From NCBI RefSeq assembly GCF_002505485.1, contig NZ_DAVG01000085.1, positions 1-47,642 on the forward strand: a stretch of DNA of 47,642 nt, read 5' to 3'. This DNA comes from Methanosarcina sp. UBA5 (GTDB lineage Archaea > Halobacteriota > Methanosarcinia > Methanosarcinales > Methanosarcinaceae). The notes beneath the pieces are model-generated. The model made no database searches, was not told where the DNA came from, and was given only the letters and a program-made list of their open reading frames with translations. Made by a program: the position numbers and the translations under genes. This document shows, piece after piece, positions 24,515 to 33,045 of the stretch. The stretch's first letter is position 1, and the number at the start of each line of letters is the position of its first letter.

Positions 24515-25445
24515 AAATTGAAAAACCAACGTCAGACTTAGATTTGATTTTTATCAATATATAATTTTTCATTTTTGATTTTGAAATATCTGCAAGCTCG
24601 GAAAGGGTAACCCCTTCATCAAATTCCAGTTTTTCAAGTCTTTCGTGGAATTCATCATAAGGCAGCTTAACCCTGAGCCCGTTAAGCTGGAGAGTAAGTG
24701 GGGCAGGCGAAAGTACAGTTCGGATTTCTGAGACCTGGTTTTCAATCTCTTTCATAACTCTGGCAGGAAGCACTGCGAGGGGGTCTTTTGCCTGCTGTTT
24801 ACGAATATTATCAGCAATCTTTCCAATCCCTTCGTTGAGTTTATCAAGGGCATTAACCTCCTCGGTTTTCCTTAACCTGTGAGAAGTCCTTCCGATATTC
24901 CCAACATAAAGATCTGCTCCAGGAACTTCCTCGGTCTTCAGGTCAGGTCCGCCTGTAACTACGATTGGGATTTCTATGCCTTCAAAGAGCTTTGGCTTCT
25001 TGTTTATTATGCAGTCACTGAAAGACCCGAATGTGAAAACTGCAATATCGTGTTCGTTGATAAGTTTCCTTTCGTAATCCATGGACAGAGATACTCTGCG
25101 CCCCATTCCTCTTGCAAGTCCTATCATGTTTGTGTTGGCTCCGGGATGGCGGAGATACTCTGCTACGTCACAGGCTGAATGCGGAAGATGATGAGAAGCA
25201 AGGGTCGGCGAAACAACTGCAATCTCAACTCCAGTCAGGGGAGCTTCTACCATCATCCCAAGCAGTTCGTCAGATTGTTTTTTTACTACCGGGACATCTT
25301 TTTCCGGAATAAGCATTATAAGGTTGACTTCAGTCCCTGTAACTACTTTCTGGATTATGTAACCTCCAACGTCTTCCAGCAACTCAATTAAAAGTCCATG
25401 CTTGTGGACGCCACCGGTATAAAGATAGGGTCGGAGTACAGCCAT
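24513..25445 (-). CDS. mmp7: Methanogenesis marker protein 7
   Basis: 310-residue protein of the methanogenesis marker 7 family, found only in organisms with MCR. Recognisable by its start (VLRPYLYTGGVHKHG), the VEAPLTGVEIAVVSPTLASHHLPH block and the conserved cysteines C92 (HSACDV) and C145 (FSDCII). Homologues have been found in the complex with McrC, Mmp17, Mmp3 and component A2 that activates MCR to Ni(I) using ATP and electrons, and they bind complex iron-sulfur clusters there. The cysteines here fit cluster ligation. ATG 25445, one base after mmp17. Last gene of the packed operon. Confidence 0.88.
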   Translation of the reverse strand: MAVLRPYLYTGGVHKHGLLIELLEDVGGYIIQKVVTGTEVNLIMLIPEKDVPVVKKQSDELLGMMVEAPLTGVEIAVVSPTLASHHLPHSACDVAEYLRHPGANTNMIGLARGMGRRVSLSMDYERKLINEHDIAVFTFGSFSDCIINKKPKLFEGIEIPIVVTGGPDLKTEEVPGADLYVGNIGRTSHRLRKTEEVNALDKLNEGIGKIADNIRKQQAKDPLAVLPARVMKEIENQVSEIRTVLSPAPLTLQLNGLRVKLPYDEFHERLEKLEFDEGVTLSELADISKSKMKNYILIKIKSKSDVGFSI

Positions 25446-25446
25446 C

Positions 25447-26046
25447 TTACTTTTTCCCTCCTTTCGTCAGTTCTTCGAGCATCGCTCCTGCCTCTTCGAT
25501 CCATCTATGTTTTAGTGCTTCCTCGGACGCCACAAAAATGAATTGGTTACCCTTATACAGGTGATACCTAACCCTGAAACCCTCTGGAGTGACACGGATT
25601 GCGAAATCAACAAGGTTTTCGTGAAGCCTGTGCCTGGGATCTGCAACCATCATATCTTTAAGAAAAGCGACTTCTTGCTCTGGCTTATCCGTACTTATGG
25701 CTACAGTCCAGCGGTCCGGCTGGCTGATGTTTGCTTTCCCGTAGCGTTCCCAGAGTTTTCCCAGTAATTCTGGAATATACTGCTCTTTTTTGATCGAAAT
25801 TATTATCTCACGAGCAACCGGTTTTGCTTCCATGTCGGCAATGTCGATTGTTGTAACTCTGGTGCCCACATCCCTCAGGAGAATTGCCATCTGAAAAAGG
25901 GAATCTTCAGGTCTCAACACTACCTTTATTCTCCCTATTGCCGGAGCAAGCTTGAGACTTGCAAGGTTATCCTCAATAATTTTCCTGTAAAATTCCTGCT
26001 CCGAAACAATTGCGGACTCGACATCAAAGACCTCAAGCGAATCCAT
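25447..26046 (-). CDS. mmp17: Methanogenesis marker protein 17
   Basis: 199-residue methanogenesis marker 17 protein. It has no cysteine-rich motif; the middle (IGRIKVVLRPEDSLFQMAILLRD) and the C-terminal segment (VRYHLYKGNQFIFVASEEALKH) are its most recognisable parts. It is reported as a structural subunit of the MCR activation complex with Mmp7. Spacing: 7 bases after the mmp15 stop (26054), 1 base before mmp7, so translational coupling is likely and equal amounts of Mmp17 and Mmp7 are expected. Confidence 0.87.
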   Translation of the reverse strand: MDSLEVFDVESAIVSEQEFYRKIIEDNLASLKLAPAIGRIKVVLRPEDSLFQMAILLRDVGTRVTTIDIADMEAKPVAREIIISIKKEQYIPELLGKLWERYGKANISQPDRWTVAISTDKPEQEVAFLKDMMVADPRHRLHENLVDFAIRVTPEGFRVRYHLYKGNQFIFVASEEALKHRWIEEAGAMLEELTKGGKK

Positions 26047-26053
26047 CTTTCAC

Positions 26054-27301
26054 TCACTCCTCCACAAAGCCCGAAGCAAGCAAAGCTGCTCCTACTGCTC
26101 CTATCATGTGGGAATTTTCGGGAACAAGGACGTCAATCTTGAGAAGCTCTCCAAGGGCTTTTGGGACTCCTGCAATTAGTGAAGACCCACCCACAAGAAT
26201 CAGAGGCTCTTTAACATCTACTTCCTGTAACTGCTGCTCATATATCTGTTCTACCACACTATAACACGCAGCGGCAGCCACATCTTCAGGAGTAGCCCCT
26301 TTTGCAAGGGAATTTACAAGGGATTGGGTTCCAAAGACTATGCAATAGCTGTTCATGGACACATTTTCGTGCATCCCTTTAACTGCCAGGGCTCCCAGTT
26401 CGGTAATATCTACACCAAGCCGTTTTGAGATCATCTCAAAGAAACGTCCTGAAGCGCCTGCGCAGATCCCACCCATTGTAAACATTCCGGGAATACCGTC
26501 CTGAACCGAGATTGCCTTGTTGTCCATACCGCCTATGTCAATAACTGTTGCACTGCCTTTTTGCTTATCAGCAAGGTAAACGGCTCCTTTTGAGTTGACA
26601 GTTATTTCTTCCTGGATAAGCTGGGCCTTTAAATGATTGCCTATAAGGAAACGACCATATCCGGTCGTACCCAGAGCCTGAATTTCTTCCCTGGAGACCC
26701 CGGCTTCTTTTAGAGCCTGTGAGTATGCTTCCTCAGCACTTTCAAGGACTTTTGTTGTGGGCACCCAGCCCTTGCCTATTATTTTGTTATCCCTCATTAC
26801 CACGGCTTTTGTGGTTGTTGACCCTGAGTCTATTCCTGCAGTCAATCCGGTCTGAACTTCCCTTGTAAGAAGGTGCCTGCGCCTGACAATTGTAGTAAGA
26901 GCTTCCAGGCGAGTAAGAAGCGTACCTGCACTGGTGCTTTCGGTAAAAGAATAACTGATTACCGGAATGTTGGAGTGCTCATGGATGTATCTTCGGATCT
27001 CATTTCGTACAATGGCTCCTTCGGCACAGCGGAAACAGGTGGTAATAAAAACCCCTTCCGCATTTGTTATGCCTTCAACAACAGCCTTTGCCCGGGCCAT
27101 CATAAGCCTCAGGTCTCCACTAGCAACCTCAAGCCCGAAATCTCTGCCTATAGTATCTATGGATGCAACATCAATTTCCGGATAAATAAATTTTGCATTT
27201 ACTTTTGCCGCGGCTTCTTCAAATTCGGGCTGAACTCCGGCATACTCAGAGCCGCAAGATACCAGTGCAATCTTGACAAGTGCAGATTCTTCAGAGCTCA
27301 T
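26054..27301 (-). CDS. mmp15: Methanogenesis marker protein 15 (BadF/BcrA-type ATPase)
   Basis: 415 residues. The N-terminal part has C16 and a CxxC pair (C89, C92, in TTCFRCAEG). From about residue 153 comes an ASKHA ATPase of the BadF/BadG/BcrA/BcrD type: the phosphate loop AGIDSGSTTTKAVV, then TVIDIGGMDNKAI, then GGICAGASGRFFEM. In 2-hydroxyacyl-CoA dehydratase activators, the cysteine of this GG-x-C-A-x-G-x-G-x-F motif holds a 4Fe-4S cluster at the dimer interface. It is therefore likely an ATP-driven low-potential electron donor, perhaps for iron-sulfur assembly or F430/MCR reduction (inference). The ATG at 27301 overlaps the mmp5 stop by 4 bases. Confidence 0.9.
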   Translation of the reverse strand: MSSEESALVKIALVSCGSEYAGVQPEFEEAAAKVNAKFIYPEIDVASIDTIGRDFGLEVASGDLRLMMARAKAVVEGITNAEGVFITTCFRCAEGAIVRNEIRRYIHEHSNIPVISYSFTESTSAGTLLTRLEALTTIVRRRHLLTREVQTGLTAGIDSGSTTTKAVVMRDNKIIGKGWVPTTKVLESAEEAYSQALKEAGVSREEIQALGTTGYGRFLIGNHLKAQLIQEEITVNSKGAVYLADKQKGSATVIDIGGMDNKAISVQDGIPGMFTMGGICAGASGRFFEMISKRLGVDITELGALAVKGMHENVSMNSYCIVFGTQSLVNSLAKGATPEDVAAAACYSVVEQIYEQQLQEVDVKEPLILVGGSSLIAGVPKALGELLKIDVLVPENSHMIGAVGAALLASGFVEE

Positions 27302-27810
27302 TCCTTGTCCTCCTTTTCTGCCGATTCTTTCCCTTTCGACTTTTCCCCGGTCTCAGGCTTTTCCTTAGGCAAAGATTCCAAAAATGCTGCTATTTTGTAT
27401 ACGAAATCGCGAGCTTCATCGTCGGATTCCGGATACTTTACCTCGAGCACAGGGACACCTTTTGAGCGGACCAGATACTTCGTCAGCTCATTTGTGCGGT
27501 TACAACCCACGCAGCCAAAGTCCGTGGGTGGGTTTTCAACTATAATTGCAGCTTCTGTTTGTTCTATAAGGGGACCTATCAGCGCCATCCTTCCCCTCAC
27601 TCCAGCCGGTACTTCAATTGCAGCATATTTAAGCCCCAGTTTAGGGTCTTCAGGAGTAATATTTATAGGAGGAGAATCCAGGCTGAGGCTTGTAACTTTT
27701 TCTCGGATCTGGCTCATCATGGTAAGGGGTTTGTGCCCGAAACGTTCAACCAGGTCAGCCAGAATAAGACTATTTATAGGGTAAATGAAAACCTTTGCCA
27801 AAAAACTCAC
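27298..27810 (-). CDS. mmp5: Methanogenesis marker protein 5
   Basis: 170-residue methanogenesis marker 5 protein. The best-marked site is the CxxC motif C100-V-G-C103 (PTDFGCVGCNRTNEL), in the area where a metal or cluster is likely bound. A tail of charged residues (KEKPETGEKSKGKES) is probably disordered. It starts at GTG 27810, overlapping the mmp6 stop by 4 bases, and its own stop overlaps mmp15. The order mmp6-mmp5-mmp15 matches the arrangement seen in many methanogens. Confidence 0.88.
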   Translation of the reverse strand: MSFLAKVFIYPINSLILADLVERFGHKPLTMMSQIREKVTSLSLDSPPINITPEDPKLGLKYAAIEVPAGVRGRMALIGPLIEQTEAAIIVENPPTDFGCVGCNRTNELTKYLVRSKGVPVLEVKYPESDDEARDFVYKIAAFLESLPKEKPETGEKSKGKESAEKEDKE

Positions 27811-28250
27811 CTCGCAAGTTCCTCTTCAATAACTTTTTTCAGGTCCGAAGTTTTAAGCCTGCATTTCGTTTTGCGTTTTTCTTTTACACATTCCTTTGCT
27901 TCCAGTTCATCAAGTGCAGCCCCTATAGCAGGAAGCATCTCCACTTCTTCCCTCAAAAAATGGAATCCAGGTCGTGGACCTCCACCCCTGCTTGCGCGGC
28001 AGCGTCTTTCATCTCCTGGAGGGAATCCCCTATCCTTTACAAAAATATGATTTTTATCCAGCTGCCGGATTTGTTCAACCAGGGTCTGGACATCATCTTT
28101 GGCTCCTGATATGATAAGTCCAAAACAGGTCTCCTTTACGGTAACTGGAAACTCTGACTCGTAGATCTTCATAGCTGCATCTGAAGGCAGCACATTATCC
28201 GAACTGATTACAATGTACTTTGTAATCTCTTCCTTTTTTGTTTCCGTCAT
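27807..28250 (-). CDS. mmp6: Methanogenesis marker protein 6
   Basis: 147 residues from ATG 28250, beginning MTETKKEEITKYIVISSD. Its signature is the glycine/arginine-rich GFPPGDERRCRASRGGG. The frame is also open from GTG 28283, but the ribosome site AAGGAG lies 9 bases before the ATG and inside the longer version, so the ATG start is preferred. First gene of the packed five-gene run mmp6-5-15-17-7. Exact biochemical role unknown. Confidence 0.86.
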   Translation of the reverse strand: MTETKKEEITKYIVISSDNVLPSDAAMKIYESEFPVTVKETCFGLIISGAKDDVQTLVEQIRQLDKNHIFVKDRGFPPGDERRCRASRGGGPRPGFHFLREEVEMLPAIGAALDELEAKECVKEKRKTKCRLKTSDLKKVIEEELAR

Positions 28251-28298
28251 CTTTCGTCTCTCCTTAGCCTCGGGAGACTTCACCTTCGATAAACTTAC

Positions 28299-28312
28299 TT
28301 GAGTGCACTCAA
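28299..28312. promoter_or_regulatory. 14-bp perfect palindrome upstream of the mmp6 operon
   Basis: ttgagtgcactcaa is its own reverse complement. It sits about 50 bases before the mmp6 ATG (28250) in the 305-base gap that separates mmp3 from mmp6. This is where the promoter of the mmp6-5-15-17-7 unit should be, so an operator is plausible. Confidence 0.45.
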
Positions 28313-28555
28313 TTATCTGGATTCATTAAAGCAGCCGTGGTATAATGAGTTGATTTCCCTTTCAGTAAGGTTTTAACCTGATACCAGCGAACCAATTTTC
28401 AGCTTGAATTCTTTATTATTCGGGTACTTATAAGGCTACTTATATGACTACTTAATTATCACTGATTACTACACTCATGTATATTACTTCTTTTATATAT
28501 TATATTTATTATGTACGCCTTAGTAGTTATCGCTTTACTATTCATGTTTTTAAGC

Positions 28556-30112
28556 TTACTCGCGTACAATTTCAGTTACGTATATCGCATCTCCTTCTTT
28601 GACACCAAGAAGCTTTTCAGGATTTACTATCCGACCGACAATATTTGTTGAGGAAAATCTTTCTCCGGTGGGGCCGAAAAGCTCGTCGTCTCCAATTCTT
28701 ATTCCTATAGTCCCCATTCTCTTTGCCGCCTGATTTGTGATCCCTATTTCTCCTCCGAGTACTTTGTCAGTTGGGGTATTTTCTGGAAGGATTTCCTTGT
28801 ACTTCACGACTTCCTTTTCTGTCTTAAAAAGGTAGGCGTCGTCATATATCATATAAACAGGCAGTTTCCCAACAGTTTTTGTTTTAAGTTCAAGGCCATG
28901 GAGGAAGAAATCAACAGATTTCGGGGCTTTTTCAGCGTAAAGTTCAATCTCAATCAATTTATCTCTGGATACTGCATACGCAGTCACCTTTGCTTCTCCA
29001 AGGATCTCAAGGGTTGTTGGTGGGTCCTGACTGACAATTACGGCATCCTCTCCGGTATATCCGTCTTTTACCAGTTCAACCCCTATGGAAGAAAGTACGG
29101 GCTCGACCTCTTCAAAGCTGTGTCCCAGAAGCACTATCTGGGGAGGAAGACTCTCGATCGAAATTTTCTGTCCTTCTTCTGCGAGCTTAATGAGTTCGAT
29201 ACCTTTCGTTACCTGTCCTACAACCGAATGTACAAGGCTTGAAGGCCGCTCCTCTTTTGAAATATAAGTTCTGCCCAACCCATATCCGACTGTACGGACT
29301 GAAATTGCACCTTCTCGTCTCGGCTCGAAATTTTCATAAGGAGTAGGTTCTCCCTTCAGGCCATCATCCGAGATAAATGAGCTGGTAGTAACGTCTACGT
29401 TAAGAGTTCCTTCACGGGTAAGGGCATAGAAATGTTCTGCCCCTCTTGGAGCATTCCTGGAAAGCTCGACCTCAAAATAAGTAAATATGCTGTTTCCATC
29501 TTCAAGCAAAATAGAAAGATCAGTTGTACAGGTCTTTTCTGAGATTTGCTCCCATTCTATAATTGGCTCAATACCAAGAATTGTATCCTCTCTGGAAAGC
29601 CTGGATAAAATATTTCTTCCGGTCACAACTTCTGCAAAAACTCCATCTTTAGGAGTCCCATATTCTGCAGTATGTCTTTTAAGCGAAAAAATAAGATGAG
29701 TGTTATGGGGATCAAATCCTCCTGCCCCAAACATCACCTCAAACGCTTCAAAGCTCCCTGGTTCACGTAAAGGTTTAATTTCAGCTTCAAAGGGCCCGAA
29801 AGCCAGAGCTTCAGGACTTGCCCAATGGATGGATTTCCCTTCGTATTCTTTAAAATGTTCAGCCCATAATTTTCCTGAAGGCGATTCAGGATTTTTTATT
29901 TCTATCCTGAATTCTCCTCTGGGAGTATTGATAGCGTATTCGGTGACTGTTTCTGTCTTTTCCTCAGCGGCCTCTTTCAAAATTCCGACCGCTGTACCGG
30001 CTATATAAGGGGCTCTGGAAACTTTAAGGGCATCTCCAAGGGTAGAGCCTGCAAGTAAAGCATATTGTTGCCCGTTCACCTCTACGCTGATCTCATTACT
30101 CGTAATCGGCAC
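28556..30112 (-). CDS. mmp3: Methanogenesis marker protein 3 (UPF0288)
   Basis: 518-residue UPF0288 protein. The N-terminus (ISVEVNGQQYALLAGSTLGDAL) resembles a small ThiS/TGS-like beta-grasp domain. The remainder is beta-rich with TILGIEPIIEWE, GYGLGRTYIS and PTGERFSSTNIVGRI, which recalls cyclophilin-like folds. Homologues are found in the MCR activation complex with Mmp7, Mmp17, McrC and A2. ATG 30112. Located 40 bases after atwA, so the two are probably co-transcribed; a 305-base gap then separates it from mmp6. Confidence 0.88.
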   Translation of the reverse strand: MPITSNEISVEVNGQQYALLAGSTLGDALKVSRAPYIAGTAVGILKEAAEEKTETVTEYAINTPRGEFRIEIKNPESPSGKLWAEHFKEYEGKSIHWASPEALAFGPFEAEIKPLREPGSFEAFEVMFGAGGFDPHNTHLIFSLKRHTAEYGTPKDGVFAEVVTGRNILSRLSREDTILGIEPIIEWEQISEKTCTTDLSILLEDGNSIFTYFEVELSRNAPRGAEHFYALTREGTLNVDVTTSSFISDDGLKGEPTPYENFEPRREGAISVRTVGYGLGRTYISKEERPSSLVHSVVGQVTKGIELIKLAEEGQKISIESLPPQIVLLGHSFEEVEPVLSSIGVELVKDGYTGEDAVIVSQDPPTTLEILGEAKVTAYAVSRDKLIEIELYAEKAPKSVDFFLHGLELKTKTVGKLPVYMIYDDAYLFKTEKEVVKYKEILPENTPTDKVLGGEIGITNQAAKRMGTIGIRIGDDELFGPTGERFSSTNIVGRIVNPEKLLGVKEGDAIYVTEIVRE

Positions 30113-30152
30113 CTCATTTAGTATTTTTCCATACTAAGAGGTGGCAGCATAT

Positions 30153-31766
30153 TTATATCTCTTCTGCAGCTTTGACCCTTTCGTCTTCGGTGAGTTGAGA
30201 CAATATATTCTTCGGTTCACCGATGTCCACAATCTTCCCGTTACGCATAAGTGCGACACGGTCACATATCTCGTTTACGAAATCGATATCATGAGAAACT
30301 ACAACAAATGTTTCTCCTATATCCTCTCTGGCCTTAAGGATGGAGTTCGTCACCGATACTTTGGTAATCGGGTCCATAGTCCCTGTAGGCTCATCCATAA
30401 TGACAATTCTTGGCTCCTTAATCAGAACCTGTGCAAGTGCAATCCTATGCCGCTCCCCTTCACTTAGCTCATCAGTCATTTGGGGTAAAATAGCTTTTGC
30501 CTTGTTTTCCTCAAAACCAGCAGCCTTGAGAGTGATTACGGCTTTTCTGACCCCAAGTTCAAAAGGCAGATCAAGGCTAATAGATTCGGTGAGGTTATCT
30601 ATAACTGAGCTATGAGTATAAAGACCATATTCCTGGTGCAGGAACCCCATATATTTGGTTGCCCTTCCTTTATTTTCCACTCCTAGCTTTGTCATGTCTA
30701 CCCATTCGTCTCCCACTCGAACCTCAACCTCTCCGGATGTGGGAGGTAATATTCCCATCAAAATTTTTGAGGTTGTAGTCTTGCCAGCTCCGCTCACTCC
30801 AACTAGCCCGAAAATTTCTCCTTCATTTACATCAAAAGAGATGCCGTCTACAGCTCTTACCACACCTCGATCAACTGAAATATAACGCTTTGAAAGGTCT
30901 CTTACCCTGATAATAGGTTCACCGACCATGACATTCTTTTCCTGCCTCACGAGGGATACACTTTGCATAAAGGTTGCAGAAACCTCAAGTGGATCCCCTT
31001 CTTTGATTACCTCTCCATTGTCAAGCAGGATAGCTTTATTCGCCAGCTGTTCAATAACTTCAGGCCAATGCGAAGTCAGGACCATGCTCATATTATAGTT
31101 CTTGACTGCCCTGATCATAGCATCATGAACCAGCTTGGCAGTCATGGGATCAAGGGTACCTGTGGGCTCGTCAGCTAACAGGAGCAAAGGACTTCTTACA
31201 AGCTGCCTTGCAAGCACAACTCTCTGTTTTTCTCCACCTGAAAGTTCTCTTGCAACATGCATCATGCGGTGACTTAGATTTACTTCTTCCAGCAGTTCGA
31301 CTGCTTTTCTCATTGAGTCTTTTCCGGCATATCCGATTTCATTCAGGGAATTTATGACGTTTACAAGAACCCTTTCGTCTCCATAAAGGGCAAAGGTGCG
31401 CTGAAGCATTATAGCGATGCGCTTTGTAAGATCTCTCCTTACCGAGTCATAAAGGGAAAGTTTTATGAAATCAGCTTCGAAAGCTTCCAGCGATTCTCCA
31501 CAGACCGGGCACTTCTGGCCTGTTTTACTGGGGCGTTCTATGTATCCGCATTTCGGACAGCGGGCTAGATGATAAATTACTTCACCTGAGATATTCTCAA
31601 AAGATTCTGTGCCGCGCAGTACATGCATCAGGATTGTTTTCCCGGATCCGCTTTTTCCCAGAACTCCAACGATTTCCCCTTCGTTGATAGTTAAGTTTAC
31701 GTTTTTCAGGGCCTTATGACCGTCGAAATCTACGGTTAGATTTTTGACTTCAATAAATACTGGCAT
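30153..31766 (-). CDS. atwA: MCR activation component A2 (ATP-binding)
   Basis: 537-residue soluble tandem ABC ATPase, component A2 of the MCR activation system. Domain 1: Walker A GKSGSGKT, then an inserted zinc ribbon (CPKCGYIE and CPVCGES, four cysteines), signature LSGGEKQRV, Walker B LLLADEPTG. Domain 2: Walker A GVSGAGKTT, degenerate signature LSEGERHRI, Walker B IVIMDEPTG. The zinc ribbon after the first Walker A region is a mark of true A2. ATP hydrolysis powers the reductive activation of the nickel cofactor F430 in MCR. ATG 31766; mmp3 follows closely. Compare the paralogue at 4223-5977, which lacks the ribbon. Confidence 0.93.
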   Translation of the reverse strand: MPVFIEVKNLTVDFDGHKALKNVNLTINEGEIVGVLGKSGSGKTILMHVLRGTESFENISGEVIYHLARCPKCGYIERPSKTGQKCPVCGESLEAFEADFIKLSLYDSVRRDLTKRIAIMLQRTFALYGDERVLVNVINSLNEIGYAGKDSMRKAVELLEEVNLSHRMMHVARELSGGEKQRVVLARQLVRSPLLLLADEPTGTLDPMTAKLVHDAMIRAVKNYNMSMVLTSHWPEVIEQLANKAILLDNGEVIKEGDPLEVSATFMQSVSLVRQEKNVMVGEPIIRVRDLSKRYISVDRGVVRAVDGISFDVNEGEIFGLVGVSGAGKTTTSKILMGILPPTSGEVEVRVGDEWVDMTKLGVENKGRATKYMGFLHQEYGLYTHSSVIDNLTESISLDLPFELGVRKAVITLKAAGFEENKAKAILPQMTDELSEGERHRIALAQVLIKEPRIVIMDEPTGTMDPITKVSVTNSILKAREDIGETFVVVSHDIDFVNEICDRVALMRNGKIVDIGEPKNILSQLTEDERVKAAEEI

Positions 31767-32147
31767 GGATTTTCCTCCGCAATTATGAGCTGCAATATTT
31801 TCTGGTGGCTCTTGCCTGCCTGGGCATATCGCTCAAGAGTGAAAAGCAATTACTATAGATAAATAATACAATAGTATAAACAACAAATATCACATACTTA
31901 ATGAATTTCACACATTTGGGCAACAACTACTAAGAGTAAAGATTACATAAACATAACGCATTATTTTTTCACTGTTAACATTTAAAGCACATTTAAAGTA
32001 AAGTCAAGTTCATATGACGAATGCGCTTAGTCAGTACCTTAATCTCGTCCTGCTGTACTGACTTGATATGTTATATTGATTTGTCTTATTATACTGACCG
32101 TCGTGTTATATTGATTCCTTTATATAATAATTCTTTTAATATCCTAG
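31767..32147. other. Region upstream of atwA with degenerate repeats
   Basis: 380 bases, AT-rich. It should hold the atwA promoter (TATA-like stretch near 31855-31880 on the minus strand). Two degenerate 26-base direct repeats, each with a tactgac-like start and tgttatattgatt end, lie at 32055-32081 and 32091-32116, just after the HAD phosphatase gene. No gene seen. Confidence 0.4.
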
Positions 32148-32948
32148 TTACAGCGCTTTTACTACATCCACAACTTTTATAATATCGTCAATTATCACGT
32201 CTGCGGCTTCTCTTAGTTCTTTGGGCCTTTTGTCGCCTTGCTGCGTTGTCATTATCCCTACATCTGCTGCCCTGAACGCCAGTATGTCATTGATTCCATC
32301 CCCTACCATGAGTACTATTTTATATTTCTTTTTGAGTTCACGCACTATTTTTTCCTTCATTAGAGTGTTTGAAAAGGCAAAGACTCTCTCCTGGGGAATA
32401 TTTATGAACTCAGCCAGTTGCATAAGGGCAAGCAAACTATCTCCGGATGCTATGTACGTATCAATTTTCATGGAATGGAGAGTCTGGACCGTTTGTAACG
32501 TGGTACTGAATACGTGCCCTCCTGTGCTAAGCACATACGGCACGCTTCTCGCTTGAGAGTCAACTATCAGGCCTGCTGCAAGGTAAAAAACATTCGGGCA
32601 GTGGGATGCAACTGCTTCCAGTACATCATGTACGTCGCCCATTCTTGGGGATGTCCCTCTTATGATATCACATGCAATTTCCGGAGTAAAGTTTCCTTTT
32701 GAACAGCTTATACCTATTGAAACTTTGTACTCTCTTATAAACTCAAATAGGGACATATCTTTTCTTGAGCGCAGGAGTGTATCACTTTCGGCGTTCAGAA
32801 CTACAAGCCCACATCCGTTCTTTTGCGCGACAATAGCAGTGCTCTCTATGTTTTCAAGGATATTCCCGGTACTGGCTTCCTTTGCAACCCTGTACATATG
32901 TAGAAGAGTTCCGGCACTGTCAAAGACCACTGCAATTCTTTTGGACAT
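32148..32948 (-). CDS. HAD hydrolase resembling the P-type ATPase phosphorylation domain
   Basis: 266-residue soluble HAD-superfamily protein. Motif I is DSAGTL (D10), followed by a lysine-containing EKIVRELKKKYK and motif III GDGINDILAFRAADVGI, the hinge of P-type ATPases (GDGxND). It is therefore a soluble relative of the P-domain, like the M. jannaschii MJ0968 protein, with no membrane helices. Substrate unknown. The gene is on the minus strand just before atwA (gap 381 bases) and 97 bases after the presenilin-like gene. Its closeness to the MCR activation cluster is suggestive but not proof of a link. Confidence 0.85.
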   Translation of the reverse strand: MSKRIAVVFDSAGTLLHMYRVAKEASTGNILENIESTAIVAQKNGCGLVVLNAESDTLLRSRKDMSLFEFIREYKVSIGISCSKGNFTPEIACDIIRGTSPRMGDVHDVLEAVASHCPNVFYLAAGLIVDSQARSVPYVLSTGGHVFSTTLQTVQTLHSMKIDTYIASGDSLLALMQLAEFINIPQERVFAFSNTLMKEKIVRELKKKYKIVLMVGDGINDILAFRAADVGIMTTQQGDKRPKELREAADVIIDDIIKVVDVVKAL

Positions 32949-33045
32949 ATCAAGTGATTAAGCTGTTAAATAAAAAAATCTTTGCGAAAATTGGAAAATA
33001 AAATAATAATTTATAAAAATAAAAATATGTGAAGAAAAATTAACT

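Noticed and set aside
26873..27784. Long plus-strand frame of 303 codons
   Set aside because: It is opposite mmp15 and mmp5, which have family motifs and coupled starts; the plus-strand frame has no recognisable motif or ribosome site.
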